Assembly: GCA_023428265.1 (NCBI GenBank)
Contig: JAEYYW010000053.1
Coordinates: forward strand, 1-11,447
Source: Bacillota bacterium
GTDB lineage: Bacteria > Bacillota > Clostridia > Christensenellales > UMGS416
Reading direction: 5' to 3'
DNA: 11,447 bases
The position numbers were made by a program, and so were the translations under genes. Within the stretch, counting starts at the first letter, position 1, and every line of letters starts with the position of its first letter. This document shows, piece after piece, positions 5,440 through 11,447 of the stretch. The notes under the pieces are model-generated. The model was not told where the DNA came from. It was given only the letters and a program-made list of their open reading frames with translations, and made no database searches.

Positions 5440-6015
5440 TCATCCTTTCGTCTGTTGGTTTTGCAGGGCCTGGGCCACTGCTTCCTGTAGGGTTTTCGGT
5501 TGCGCCTTCTGATCGCCACCGGCGGGCGGCGTGTAGCCGGGGCCAGCGGGATCGGTCTTTTCGACCGTGAACAAATACGGGTCGGACTTCTGAAGGGCCG
5601 CCAGGTCCAGCCCGTCGACCGTGCCGTCATCCTTGAGCTTGAGCTTGCTGGTGTCGATGAGGGCCTTGATCGCCTTGGGGTTGCGACCCTTGGCGCCAAG
5701 GATGGCAACATCCAGCGCAGCATCCAGGCGGGTCTTGGCAATCTGCTCGTTCAGCGCGTCGGTATCGGCCTTGTACTTCGCCTGCAGGTCGCTCAATTGC
5801 TTCTCTGCTTCTGTGCCTTTACCCGCGGCGGTCTTGAGATCAGTGATGTCCTTGTCACGCGCAGCAAGCTGAGCGTTCAAGCCCTTCACCTTCTCGGCTT
5901 CCTCATCGAGCCTGCTGCGTGGAACGAAGCTCTTCATCGTCTCAGTGTGTGCGACCAGCACCTTGTCGGCCTGTTCGGCGGTCAGTCCAAGCGCCATCAA
6001 TTGTTCCTTAGTCAT
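5440..6015 (-). CDS. Capsid scaffolding protein, GP20-like
   Basis: 191 residues, matching the phage minor structural protein GP20 / scaffold family (PF06810), which guides capsid assembly and leaves the procapsid. An N-terminal helix MTKEQLMALGLTAEQADKVL (1-20) is followed by a coiled coil (about 35-95, many K, E, Q and A), the conserved RLDAALDVAILGAKGRNPKA (96-115) and IKALIDTSKLKLKDDGTVDG (116-135), then LQKSDPYLF (141-149) and a Q/P-rich tail. This is the canonical order for the family. AGGAAAGGA precedes the ATG at 6015. The gene starts about 97 nt after terminator T2 and no clear promoter is visible between them, so its transcript must read through T2 and T3 or start from a promoter I cannot see. 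Confidence 0.93.
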   Translation of the reverse strand: MTKEQLMALGLTAEQADKVLVAHTETMKSFVPRSRLDEEAEKVKGLNAQLAARDKDITDLKTAAGKGTEAEKQLSDLQAKYKADTDALNEQIAKTRLDAALDVAILGAKGRNPKAIKALIDTSKLKLKDDGTVDGLDLAALQKSDPYLFTVEKTDPAGPGYTPPAGGDQKAQPKTLQEAVAQALQNQQTKG

Positions 6016-6111
6016 GGTGTTCCTTTCCTACGCCTTCACTTTTTATCGTGGTCGTGTCCACGGCGGCGCGCCCGGTGGTGTCGCTGCGGGCCCAGCGGAT
6101 TTTTGTGTATG

Positions 6112-6137
6112 AAAAAGGCGCTTCGGGTGAAGCGCCT
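6112..6137 (-). terminator. Intrinsic terminator T2
   Basis: Minus strand: perfect 9-bp stem AGGCGCTTC / GAAGCGCCT around a 4-nt loop, followed by a run of T residues (6116-6112). It starts 2 nt beyond the stop of the 79-residue gene and precedes the scaffold gene. The T-run is followed by CATAC, as in T1. Confidence 0.9.
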
Positions 6138-6138
6138 C

Positions 6139-6378
6139 TCATCCTTGGCAGAACGGAGAATCAACTCCAAGCCAGACCGGCGGCTGTTGATGCCCCACAA
6201 TGGCAAGCCAGATCACACCTGTCTCCTGAAGCTTTTTCATGTCCTCCTCGGTCAGCTTCCAGCAGGAAACGATCTGCCCCTCGCCACGGTAAGCCGGAAG
6301 AGAACCGCATTCTTCGTCCGTCATGCTTTCGGGTTTGGTGAAAAAAATGTTTTGCTCCTTGAATTCTACTGCGGTCAT
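6139..6378 (-). CDS. Conserved small phage protein of unknown function (TDEECGSLP/CWKL type)
   Basis: 79 residues. It contains TDEECGSLPAYRGEGQIVSC (20-39), WKLTEEDMKKLQETGVIWLA (40-59) and VGHQQPPVWL (61-70). This layout, an acidic loop with a conserved Leu-Pro, then S/F-C-W-[KR]-L/M-[ST], a helix, a Gly-x-[VI]-W strand and Q-P-P/x, recurs in small phage proteins from very different hosts, as I recall, but I know no function for it. The start is ATG at 6378, because AGGAGG (6391-6386) lies 7 nt before it; a longer reading frame upstream has no ribosome binding site and would cross terminator T3. It lies between two intrinsic terminators (T3 upstream, T2 downstream), so it is transcriptionally isolated in cargo position after the putative immunity gene. 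It could be a second immunity or accessory protein. Confidence 0.85.
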   Translation of the reverse strand: MTAVEFKEQNIFFTKPESMTDEECGSLPAYRGEGQIVSCWKLTEEDMKKLQETGVIWLAIVGHQQPPVWLGVDSPFCQG

Positions 6379-6406
6379 CGATAAGCCTCCTGTTTTGAGT
6401 ATAAAA

Positions 6407-6432
6407 AAAGCGCCTGTTTTCACAGACGCTTT
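6407..6432 (-). terminator. Intrinsic terminator T3, after the putative immunity gene
   Basis: Minus strand: AAAGCGTCTGT / ACAGGCGCTTT, 11 bp with one T-G wobble around a GAAA tetraloop, followed by further T residues down to 6403. It lies 22 nt past the stop of the 97-residue gene. The sequence after the T-run is ATAC, as in the other two terminators. Confidence 0.88.
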
Positions 6433-6454
6433 GGTCAACGGGATAAAATTGAGT

Positions 6455-6748
6455 TTAGGCGGCCGCGTGCTTGTTGAACCGGATAATAACTCGTTCTCCG
6501 TTTTTCTCCCATTCCGCGAAGGTGAAAAACTCATCCCACTTGCTGTCATCGTTTTGAGTGCCATTTTTCCAGCTCTGCTCAAACTCTGCCGTGAGCGCTT
6601 GCGGGATCAGCCAGCCGGAGAAATCCTCCCCATCCAGATCATCAGTTATGATCGGGCGACCTTCGCCACTATCCATAAAAAACTTAGCACCGGCTTCGTT
6701 TGCCGCAACCTGTATCAACGAGAAGAACTGCTTTTCACGTTTTGTCAC
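6455..6748 (-). CDS. Small acidic protein, candidate immunity protein for the MuF toxin
   Basis: 97 residues, 18 acidic against 11 basic residues, no signal peptide or membrane segment. Features are an N-terminal helix KQFFSLIQVAANEAG (6-20), FFMDSGEGR (23-31), the acidic DDLDGEDFSGWLIP (36-49), a second helix and WDEFFTFAEWEKNGERVIIRF (71-91). The start is GTG at 6748 in a GTGA overlap with the stop of the MuF-toxin gene, with AGGAGG 8 nt upstream, so the two proteins are translationally coupled. The gene ends at terminator T3. Small, acidic, cytosolic and stop-overlapping downstream of a toxin domain is the classic immunity layout, and colicin D's own immunity protein is similarly small and acidic. 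This function is inference; I recognise no characterised family, though similar proteins seem to recur after MuF genes in Firmicute phages. Confidence 0.8.
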   Translation of the reverse strand: MTKREKQFFSLIQVAANEAGAKFFMDSGEGRPIITDDLDGEDFSGWLIPQALTAEFEQSWKNGTQNDDSKWDEFFTFAEWEKNGERVIIRFNKHAAA

Positions 6749-8124
6749 TTTGGCCGCCTCCTTTCACGCACGGATTTAACCCGAGGATTGTTCACTCCGT
6801 CTTTGAGGAGAGTGATAAAGTTACCATCTTTTGCAACCACCACATCGTCGCCCTTGATGATAAAGTCTACTGGGCCGTCTTTCCTGTTTCCAGATGGAAG
6901 CTGTTCTCCCTGCCCGCGCCAGGTCCCCCTGAAGATATCATCTCTGTTTTTTACGATGTCGTCGATGATGTCTCGGATATTTTGCCGACTTGCGGAATCG
7001 GCTGGATTAAGGCCAAAGTCTTCCGCATGCTTGCCGACTTTTTTGCCAAATTGCTTTTCATCGATTTTAACACCGTCATTGTACAGTGTTTCATCGACAA
7101 AATCAACGACCTTATCCCTCCACTCCTTATAGGTCATGTCCCGTGGAACTTTCACGGCTTCCCCGGTCGCTGGATCCTTTGCTGCCCGCTCCAGGTCTTC
7201 CATCGTCTCATCATCGAAATGGGCCACCGTCGTGCTGCGGCAGTGTGGGTGCATCGGCGGAAGATTTACTCCGGCCTTGGCATCCTTGACCGCGAACACC
7301 TGCCCATCGAGATCCTGACAGGCGGGACTGGTGCGATTGTCCAATGTGGCCATGAACTTATACCGATCGATGCCGGCGGCTTTATAGCTCTCCAGCTCAG
7401 CGGAGTTTGCCATGTAGCATGTCTCCGTGCGGATCACTCGCATGGCAGCGTGGCGCCCGCCGTTGGTCAAGTACTCCAGATCGTCAGCCATATCGTAAAC
7501 ACTGCGGCCGGAAAGAAAGCCAGCTGTAACGGTCTCATTGAGTTGATCAGCCAGCGTCTGCGTGTTGTGCCATACTCGCTCGGAAAACAACTGCCCGCTC
7601 CACGGGTTGCGGAGTATCTCCTGGACCCGATCAGTGGATAGGTTGTCAAAGGCAAACCCAAAGCCGGTGCCACGCTGGATGTCGAACATAGACCGGCCAT
7701 AGGCATCGTTGATTGTGTTGATGAAGGATTCGCGGTCGGCAGCGATCTCTACATCAGCCACCTGTCCCATCCGAACATGAATGCGCTCCGCAAGCGCCTG
7801 GGCCCTGGTCATGCGGTACCGGTAAGCCGGTGCATTGGCGCGGGCCTGTGTCAGCCTCCGCACCTCCGGATCTCGGATGGTCGAGATGTCCCGTAGCAAC
7901 TGCTCATACTCGCTTTGATCAACATCCTGCCCAAGGAATGCCTGTGCCTCTTCTCTGGTCAAATTGTTATCGCGGGCAAACTTATCGAAGATGCGCTCCA
8001 GCTCGTCCTGTATGTCCCGCAGCGCACGCTGATAAGCTCTGGAAACGGTGCTGACGGTCTGTTGGCTGTCCCGCAGGTATCGATCCATGCGGGCCTCGGC
8101 GCGCCGTGTCCAGTATTCTGACAT
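6745..8124 (-). CDS. MuF-type minor head protein with C-terminal colicin D-like RNase toxin domain
   Basis: 459 residues. Residues 1-150 are largely helical (SPP1 gp7-like). The MuF domain (PF04233) ends with RTETCYMANSAELESYKAAG (232-251), FMATLDNRTSPACQDLDG (257-274) and LPPMHPHCRSTT (288-299), its diagnostic Cys/His cluster. SPP1 gp7-like proteins bind the portal, ride in the virion and affect DNA ejection. Residues about 355-459 are extra: GKHAEDFGL (364-372), a helix, RGTWRGQ (399-405) and VVVAKDGNFITLLKDG (428-443). This KHAxDFG ... GTxRG ... DGNFIT order matches colicin D-like, BECR-fold tRNase toxins; H366 is the likely catalytic histidine. MuF proteins fused to polymorphic toxins are known from temperate phages. 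GC falls from about 60% (7141-7500) to 49% (6781-7140) entering this domain. The start overlaps the portal stop (TAATG), and the stop overlaps the next gene (GTGA). Toxin activity is inferred. Confidence 0.93.
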   Translation of the reverse strand: MSEYWTRRAEARMDRYLRDSQQTVSTVSRAYQRALRDIQDELERIFDKFARDNNLTREEAQAFLGQDVDQSEYEQLLRDISTIRDPEVRRLTQARANAPAYRYRMTRAQALAERIHVRMGQVADVEIAADRESFINTINDAYGRSMFDIQRGTGFGFAFDNLSTDRVQEILRNPWSGQLFSERVWHNTQTLADQLNETVTAGFLSGRSVYDMADDLEYLTNGGRHAAMRVIRTETCYMANSAELESYKAAGIDRYKFMATLDNRTSPACQDLDGQVFAVKDAKAGVNLPPMHPHCRSTTVAHFDDETMEDLERAAKDPATGEAVKVPRDMTYKEWRDKVVDFVDETLYNDGVKIDEKQFGKKVGKHAEDFGLNPADSASRQNIRDIIDDIVKNRDDIFRGTWRGQGEQLPSGNRKDGPVDFIIKGDDVVVAKDGNFITLLKDGVNNPRVKSVRERRRPK

Positions 8125-9683
8125 TACTCATCATCCCCATGGTTGTGATCAGGGTAGGCGGAGAAAGCCGCCTGCTGCTCCTTGGCCTTGGCCTTCCGCT
8201 CCTCGAGCAAATCCTTGTAAGCCTGATCCGCATCATCTACCAAGGGGTGTGCAGCCAGCAGGATTTTCTCAGGCACCAGACCCTGGGATTGCACCAGCAT
8301 GGTGACAGTCTCAGTGTCGTTTGCGATCATGCTCTTGTTGACGCTGATGGACACCTTCCCAGCGTCCCAGCTCGTTCCATCGCGGTTCAGCATCTCAGTG
8401 ACAAAGGAGAAATGCTCTTTGAGCGCCGCTTTGAGCTTGGCAATCATGCGGTTGGCCTTGAGATCCAGAAGTGTGTACTGGAACTTAAGGGACACCCCAG
8501 ACGGGGCATTGCCTAGCTTGTCCGGGGAGATATCCACGGCCATCCCGAACTCGTGGATGGCGTCCCGCAGCTCCTTCATCCAGTCGATGCGGCCCTTCAT
8601 GTCCAGAGCGAGCTGTTTCATCTCGACATCGCCGCCCTGGCTGGTGATCGCCACTGCCTGGTTGATCTTCAAGCGCTTGGCAACAGCGCTGGCCAGGTCG
8701 CCACCGAAGCCCTGAATGACCGTCCAGAACTCGTTGAAATCCAGCAGGTTGTTGGTGCCCTTGCTGGAGATCAGGTCATTGGCATCTATTAGGCTCTTGT
8801 AGCGCTGCAGGTCGGTAGTGCGGTCACGGTTATTCGGGAGTTCAACGAACGGCAACCGGCCCCAGTTGCGGGCCTTGCGTCCGGTCTCCACCGGCGTCAC
8901 GCCATCCTCGGCGGTCGTAGTGGTCACATCCCAGTAATGGGGGGCCGGATTGGCAGGAACATCGGGATCCAATTTAAACCCACCAGCGCCATCGCCAATG
9001 TAGTAGGTCACGTTCTGCGCTGTCCACCATTCGGCCCTGGTGACAATCTTCTCGGCGCCCGCCTCGTTCACGTGAATGGGATAGTGCCTGATGAACTCCA
9101 CAAGCGTGCGCTGATACTCGGTGTCATAGATGGGCAAGCCCTCGGTGCGCGGGATCACCGCCTGCCGGAGCTGCCCCTTTCCGTCAATGTATTCATGGAG
9201 CCAGGCCACCCCGCCCCAACTAGCGGCGGTCTCCCAATCGGCTAGCATGTCACCAAACATCTCACCGGTGGTCTTGGCCAGCGCGTCCTGATAACGCTGC
9301 TCGTCATTACTGGCGCTGCCGTCATCACCGCGCTGTGCACCATCCACGAGTATGGAGGGCTCCCGGCCGGAGATATAGGCCACCTTCTGCTCCACATGGT
9401 TGTGGAAGAAGGGGTGCACCTCAAGGTGGTTGGAGCGATTAGGATTGATGAAGGTCTCGTTGATTTCCTTCCCGTCCGCATCGGTCGTGACCACTGTATC
9501 CTGCCGGAAATCGTGCATCAGGATATCGTGCTCGCCGCGGTAATACCGGGCCCCGATCTCGGCCTGCTTGTACTCCTCAGATGCCTTGTCCTTACGGATC
9601 AGGTCAGCCAGGATGGCCGCACTACCCATGGCCGAGCCGGCCGCAATGCGCGATTTGGCGATATCGTTCAGTGTGATATACAT
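8124..9683 (-). CDS. Portal protein, SPP1 gp6-like
   Basis: 519 residues, normal for the SPP1-type portal family (PF05133). The portal is the dodecameric ring at one capsid vertex through which DNA enters and leaves, and the docking site for terminase and the connector. Matching segments are EIGARYYRGEHDILM (42-56), VHPFFHNHVEQKVAYISGRE (89-108), IDGKGQLRQAVIPRTEGLPI (166-185), LPFVELPNNRDRTTDLQRYK (277-296) with SLIDANDLISS (297-307), and GNAPSGVSLKFQYTLLDLKA (391-410). The C-terminus is acidic and His-rich (PDHNHGDDE). It starts with ATG at 9683 overlapping the terminase stop by 1 nt (TGATG), preceded by GAGGG, and ends in a 1-nt overlap with the MuF gene. Terminase, portal, MuF is the standard order. 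Confidence 0.95.
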   Translation of the reverse strand: MYITLNDIAKSRIAAGSAMGSAAILADLIRKDKASEEYKQAEIGARYYRGEHDILMHDFRQDTVVTTDADGKEINETFINPNRSNHLEVHPFFHNHVEQKVAYISGREPSILVDGAQRGDDGSASNDEQRYQDALAKTTGEMFGDMLADWETAASWGGVAWLHEYIDGKGQLRQAVIPRTEGLPIYDTEYQRTLVEFIRHYPIHVNEAGAEKIVTRAEWWTAQNVTYYIGDGAGGFKLDPDVPANPAPHYWDVTTTTAEDGVTPVETGRKARNWGRLPFVELPNNRDRTTDLQRYKSLIDANDLISSKGTNNLLDFNEFWTVIQGFGGDLASAVAKRLKINQAVAITSQGGDVEMKQLALDMKGRIDWMKELRDAIHEFGMAVDISPDKLGNAPSGVSLKFQYTLLDLKANRMIAKLKAALKEHFSFVTEMLNRDGTSWDAGKVSISVNKSMIANDTETVTMLVQSQGLVPEKILLAAHPLVDDADQAYKDLLEERKAKAKEQQAAFSAYPDHNHGDDE

Positions 9684-11447
9684 CAGATGACCCTCGCTTC
9701 CACCATGACGGATTCCAAGGCATACCGTAGGCCGTCCAGGTAATGATTGTCTCGGTCAACCGGCTCCGGCAGAACCTTGCCGTTCCGGTCTTCGCGGTAT
9801 TTGTACTTTTTCAGCTCCAAGATGGTCTGTTTACAGGTCGGATCCACGATGATCTTCTGGCGCTGCAGCCACTTGATGCCGAACTCCAGAGAGCCGGGGC
9901 CCTTGACCGCCGGCACCGCCGTGATCCCAAAGTTGTTGAGCTCCTGGATGCTCTTGGGCTCGGAGCTGTCGCAGGTCAACACCTCGCGGCGGATGACCGG
10001 CTTGATCTGTTCGGCAATCAGATCGTTGGTGAGATCTGTACCGCCCCGCTCCTTGAAGATGTAGACCTCCTTCTTCGCCCGGCTGTAGCCCACGCGCACA
10101 AACGCCGCGGGGTCGGGGAAGAAACCGAAGTCCAGGCCGTTGTAGAACTGATGGGTGGCCTTCTCCACCTCGGTGAGGTCGCGGACTTCCCAGCTGGTGA
10201 AGATGAGATTACCCAGCACGCCCCAGCGGCCCAGGGTGTAGACCTCGTAGTAATACCGGTCTTTCTCGTTCTCCAGCTTGGCGATATCGTCGGCCGTGAG
10301 GAAGCGGTTGTCCTTGTATGTGGTGCGCCGAATCAGCAGTTCCTTCCCGTAATGGTAGTCCTTGGAATCGTCCCACACACCGGGGAAGAAGTTTTCATAG
10401 ATCCAGTGATCCTGAAGGATCGGGTTAAACAGCAGCGTCACGCGCTTGACGGTGCTTTCATCACCGCCGCGCAAGCGTTTATTCAGCTGCTTGTAATCGT
10501 CATAATCGGCCTCAGTAGCCTCTTCGATCACAACATCGGTGAGCACGCCCTGGGCCGGGGTGATGGATTTGATCTTCTCCACATCGTCCAGGCCGCCAAA
10601 AAGGATCTGGCAACCCGTGGGCAGACAGGTGATGACCATGTCGGTCTTGTTGATGGAGAAGTAGGGCTCCAGGTCCATCCTGCTGATGCACTTCTTGATC
10701 TCGTTGAACGAAGAGTTGCGCAACGTGCGGCCAGTCTTGCGGCAGATCAGGTAATTTCGATCCCCGCGCAGGACATCGCGGACAGTGCGCTGACCAAGGA
10801 TGGCGAAGGACTTGCCGGATGAGCTGCCGCCGAAGAATATCTGAGTCGGCTGCGTCGCGGTCAGGTGCTCAGCATAGGCCGGGTTCATCAGGCCCCGCCA
10901 TACTGCATCGGGGATGAATGGGGCGTCGCCGGCGGCCATGGCCTTGGCTTCGGCGGCCACCTTCTGCCGCTCCAGCTCCAGCTTCTTGTTGTCGAACTCG
11001 ACCTTGTGCTTGTCCATGGGGTTCAGCAGGAAAAAGCGCTCAAGGAATTCCAGGCTCTTCTGCCGGTCAGCCAGCTTCACACTGGCGCCATCCTTGCCCT
11101 GCTTCACTTCGGCTAGAACAAGCCCGTCCACTTGGTTGTGCTCCCGGAAGCGCACAGAGTTGACTTCTTTGGTCAGGGTTTTCTCTGTCTCTTCACCAGT
11201 TACGGGGTCCTTCTCTTTCACTGTGACCGGGCCAAACATCGACATCACCGGGACCGTCTCCCTGCCGAATGTCACAAACTGGGTGATGTCGGCAAAAGCG
11301 ATGCGCATGTGCATCTCGACCACATCATCGCCATCGGCCAACATCGCAGCACGCTTGGCGACCTTGAGCCGTTTGATCTCCGCCTGCACCGCAGGCTTCT
11401 GCAACATCATGTATGCCGCCTGCTTTGCGGAGGCGTAGGTGCTATAC
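9683..11447 (-). CDS. Terminase: small-subunit-like N-terminus fused to large subunit (5' end outside window)
   Basis: The frame is open to the right edge; 587 residues are visible. Numbering from the internal Met at 11410: residues -12 to about 150 look like a terminase small subunit C-terminal half, with AYMMLQKPAVQAEIKRLK, MHMRIAFADITQFVTFGRE and ASVKLADRQKSLEFLERF, and a basic/acidic helix at 131-160. From about 163 it is a large subunit of the PBSX type: TQIFFGGSSSGKS with Walker A at 194-201, LTDVVIEEA (290-298) as Walker B, LLFNP (326-330) near the coupling motif, then an RNase H-like nuclease with acidic residues in GLDFGFFPD (D427), TCDSSEP (D481) and DRDNHYLDGLRYALE (D554, D559). 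All ATPase and nuclease motifs are present. The Met at 11410 has no ribosome binding site and the coding similarity continues upstream, so the true start lies outside the window. It cuts and pumps phage DNA into the procapsid through the portal encoded next to it. Confidence 0.95.
   Translation of the reverse strand, partial: YSTYASAKQAAYMMLQKPAVQAEIKRLKVAKRAAMLADGDDVVEMHMRIAFADITQFVTFGRETVPVMSMFGPVTVKEKDPVTGEETEKTLTKEVNSVRFREHNQVDGLVLAEVKQGKDGASVKLADRQKSLEFLERFFLLNPMDKHKVEFDNKKLELERQKVAAEAKAMAAGDAPFIPDAVWRGLMNPAYAEHLTATQPTQIFFGGSSSGKSFAILGQRTVRDVLRGDRNYLICRKTGRTLRNSSFNEIKKCISRMDLEPYFSINKTDMVITCLPTGCQILFGGLDDVEKIKSITPAQGVLTDVVIEEATEADYDDYKQLNKRLRGGDESTVKRVTLLFNPILQDHWIYENFFPGVWDDSKDYHYGKELLIRRTTYKDNRFLTADDIAKLENEKDRYYYEVYTLGRWGVLGNLIFTSWEVRDLTEVEKATHQFYNGLDFGFFPDPAAFVRVGYSRAKKEVYIFKERGGTDLTNDLIAEQIKPVIRREVLTCDSSEPKSIQELNNFGITAVPAVKGPGSLEFGIKWLQRQKIIVDPTCKQTILELKKYKYREDRNGKVLPEPVDRDNHYLDGLRYALESVMVEARVI

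Noticed and set aside
6016..6111. Promoter for the scaffold and capsid genes after terminator T2
   Set aside because: A GATAAA occurs near 6032-6037 but no -35-like sequence lies at a proper distance in this GC-rich stretch. I could not support a promoter by eye.
4628..6384. Two long plus-strand open frames opposite the capsid and scaffold genes
   Set aside because: They mirror the strongly biased codons of the minus-strand genes, show low-complexity composition, and cross gene boundaries and terminators.
6398..6403. TATACT after terminator T3 as a -10 promoter box
   Set aside because: Five of six bases match, but the position 17 nt upstream is TCTGTG inside the terminator stem and there is no extended -10 TG. 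It is better explained as part of the shared terminator tail.
6379..6582. Longer N-terminal form of the 79-residue protein
   Set aside because: The extension overlaps the end of the immunity candidate in another frame, runs through terminator T3 and lacks a ribosome binding site; the internal ATG at 6378 has a perfect AGGAGG.
9743..10822. 359-codon open frame on the plus strand opposite the terminase gene
   Set aside because: Antisense to conserved ATPase and nuclease motifs of the large terminase; no start signal and no recognisable protein pattern.
1..11447. CRISPR arrays, tRNA genes, insertion sequences or attachment sites
   Set aside because: No regularly spaced repeats, no cloverleaf-like sequence, no transposase and no integrase or terminal inverted repeats were seen on either strand.

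Overview
This window is the late structural (morphogenesis) region of a tailed, siphovirus-type phage or prophage, read almost entirely on the minus strand. Gene order along transcription (high to low coordinates) is terminase, portal, MuF-type minor head protein, two small cargo genes, scaffold, major capsid protein, a small unknown protein, three or four head-tail joining and tail completion proteins, major tail protein, tail assembly chaperone, a small membrane protein, and the start of the tape measure gene, which runs off the left edge. This order, the SPP1-type portal with MuF protein, the GP20-like scaffold and the strong AGGAGG-type ribosome binding sites with several GTG starts point to a phage of a Gram-positive Firmicute host. 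The fairly high GC (about 60% in the core genes) suggests a Clostridia lineage, but that is inference. No integrase, repressor or host gene is visible, so prophage versus free phage cannot be decided.

Right part (about 8120-11447): a DNA packaging protein in which terminase small-subunit-like and large-subunit sequence form one continuous reading frame, followed by the portal gene and the MuF gene, joined by 1-nt stop/start overlaps (TGATG, TAATG). The MuF protein carries a C-terminal extension that reads as a colicin D-like (BECR-fold) ribonuclease toxin. A small acidic gene overlaps its stop codon (GTGA) and is the natural candidate for an immunity protein. A Rho-independent terminator closes that gene, and another closes the next small gene.

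Middle part (about 2640-6020): scaffold, capsid, a small proline/lysine/glutamate-rich protein, head-tail adaptor, head closure protein, HK97 gp10-like protein and tail terminator, tightly packed and apparently translationally coupled.

Left part (1-2643): major tail protein with an added Ig-like C-terminal domain; tail chaperone G with a hidden -1 frame extension (GT) that has no start of its own; then an AT-rich gene for a two-helix membrane protein with its own sigma70-like promoter and terminator (a 'moron' arrangement) between the chaperone and tape measure genes. A 17/18-nt direct repeat links the inside of that gene to the region just upstream of the tape measure gene.

The two accessory insertions, the MuF toxin/immunity cassette and the membrane-protein moron, are the most interesting parts. 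Three intrinsic terminators sit inside what should be one late operon, which implies readthrough or antitermination, or deliberate damping of downstream expression. All plus-strand open frames look like shadows of the minus-strand genes.
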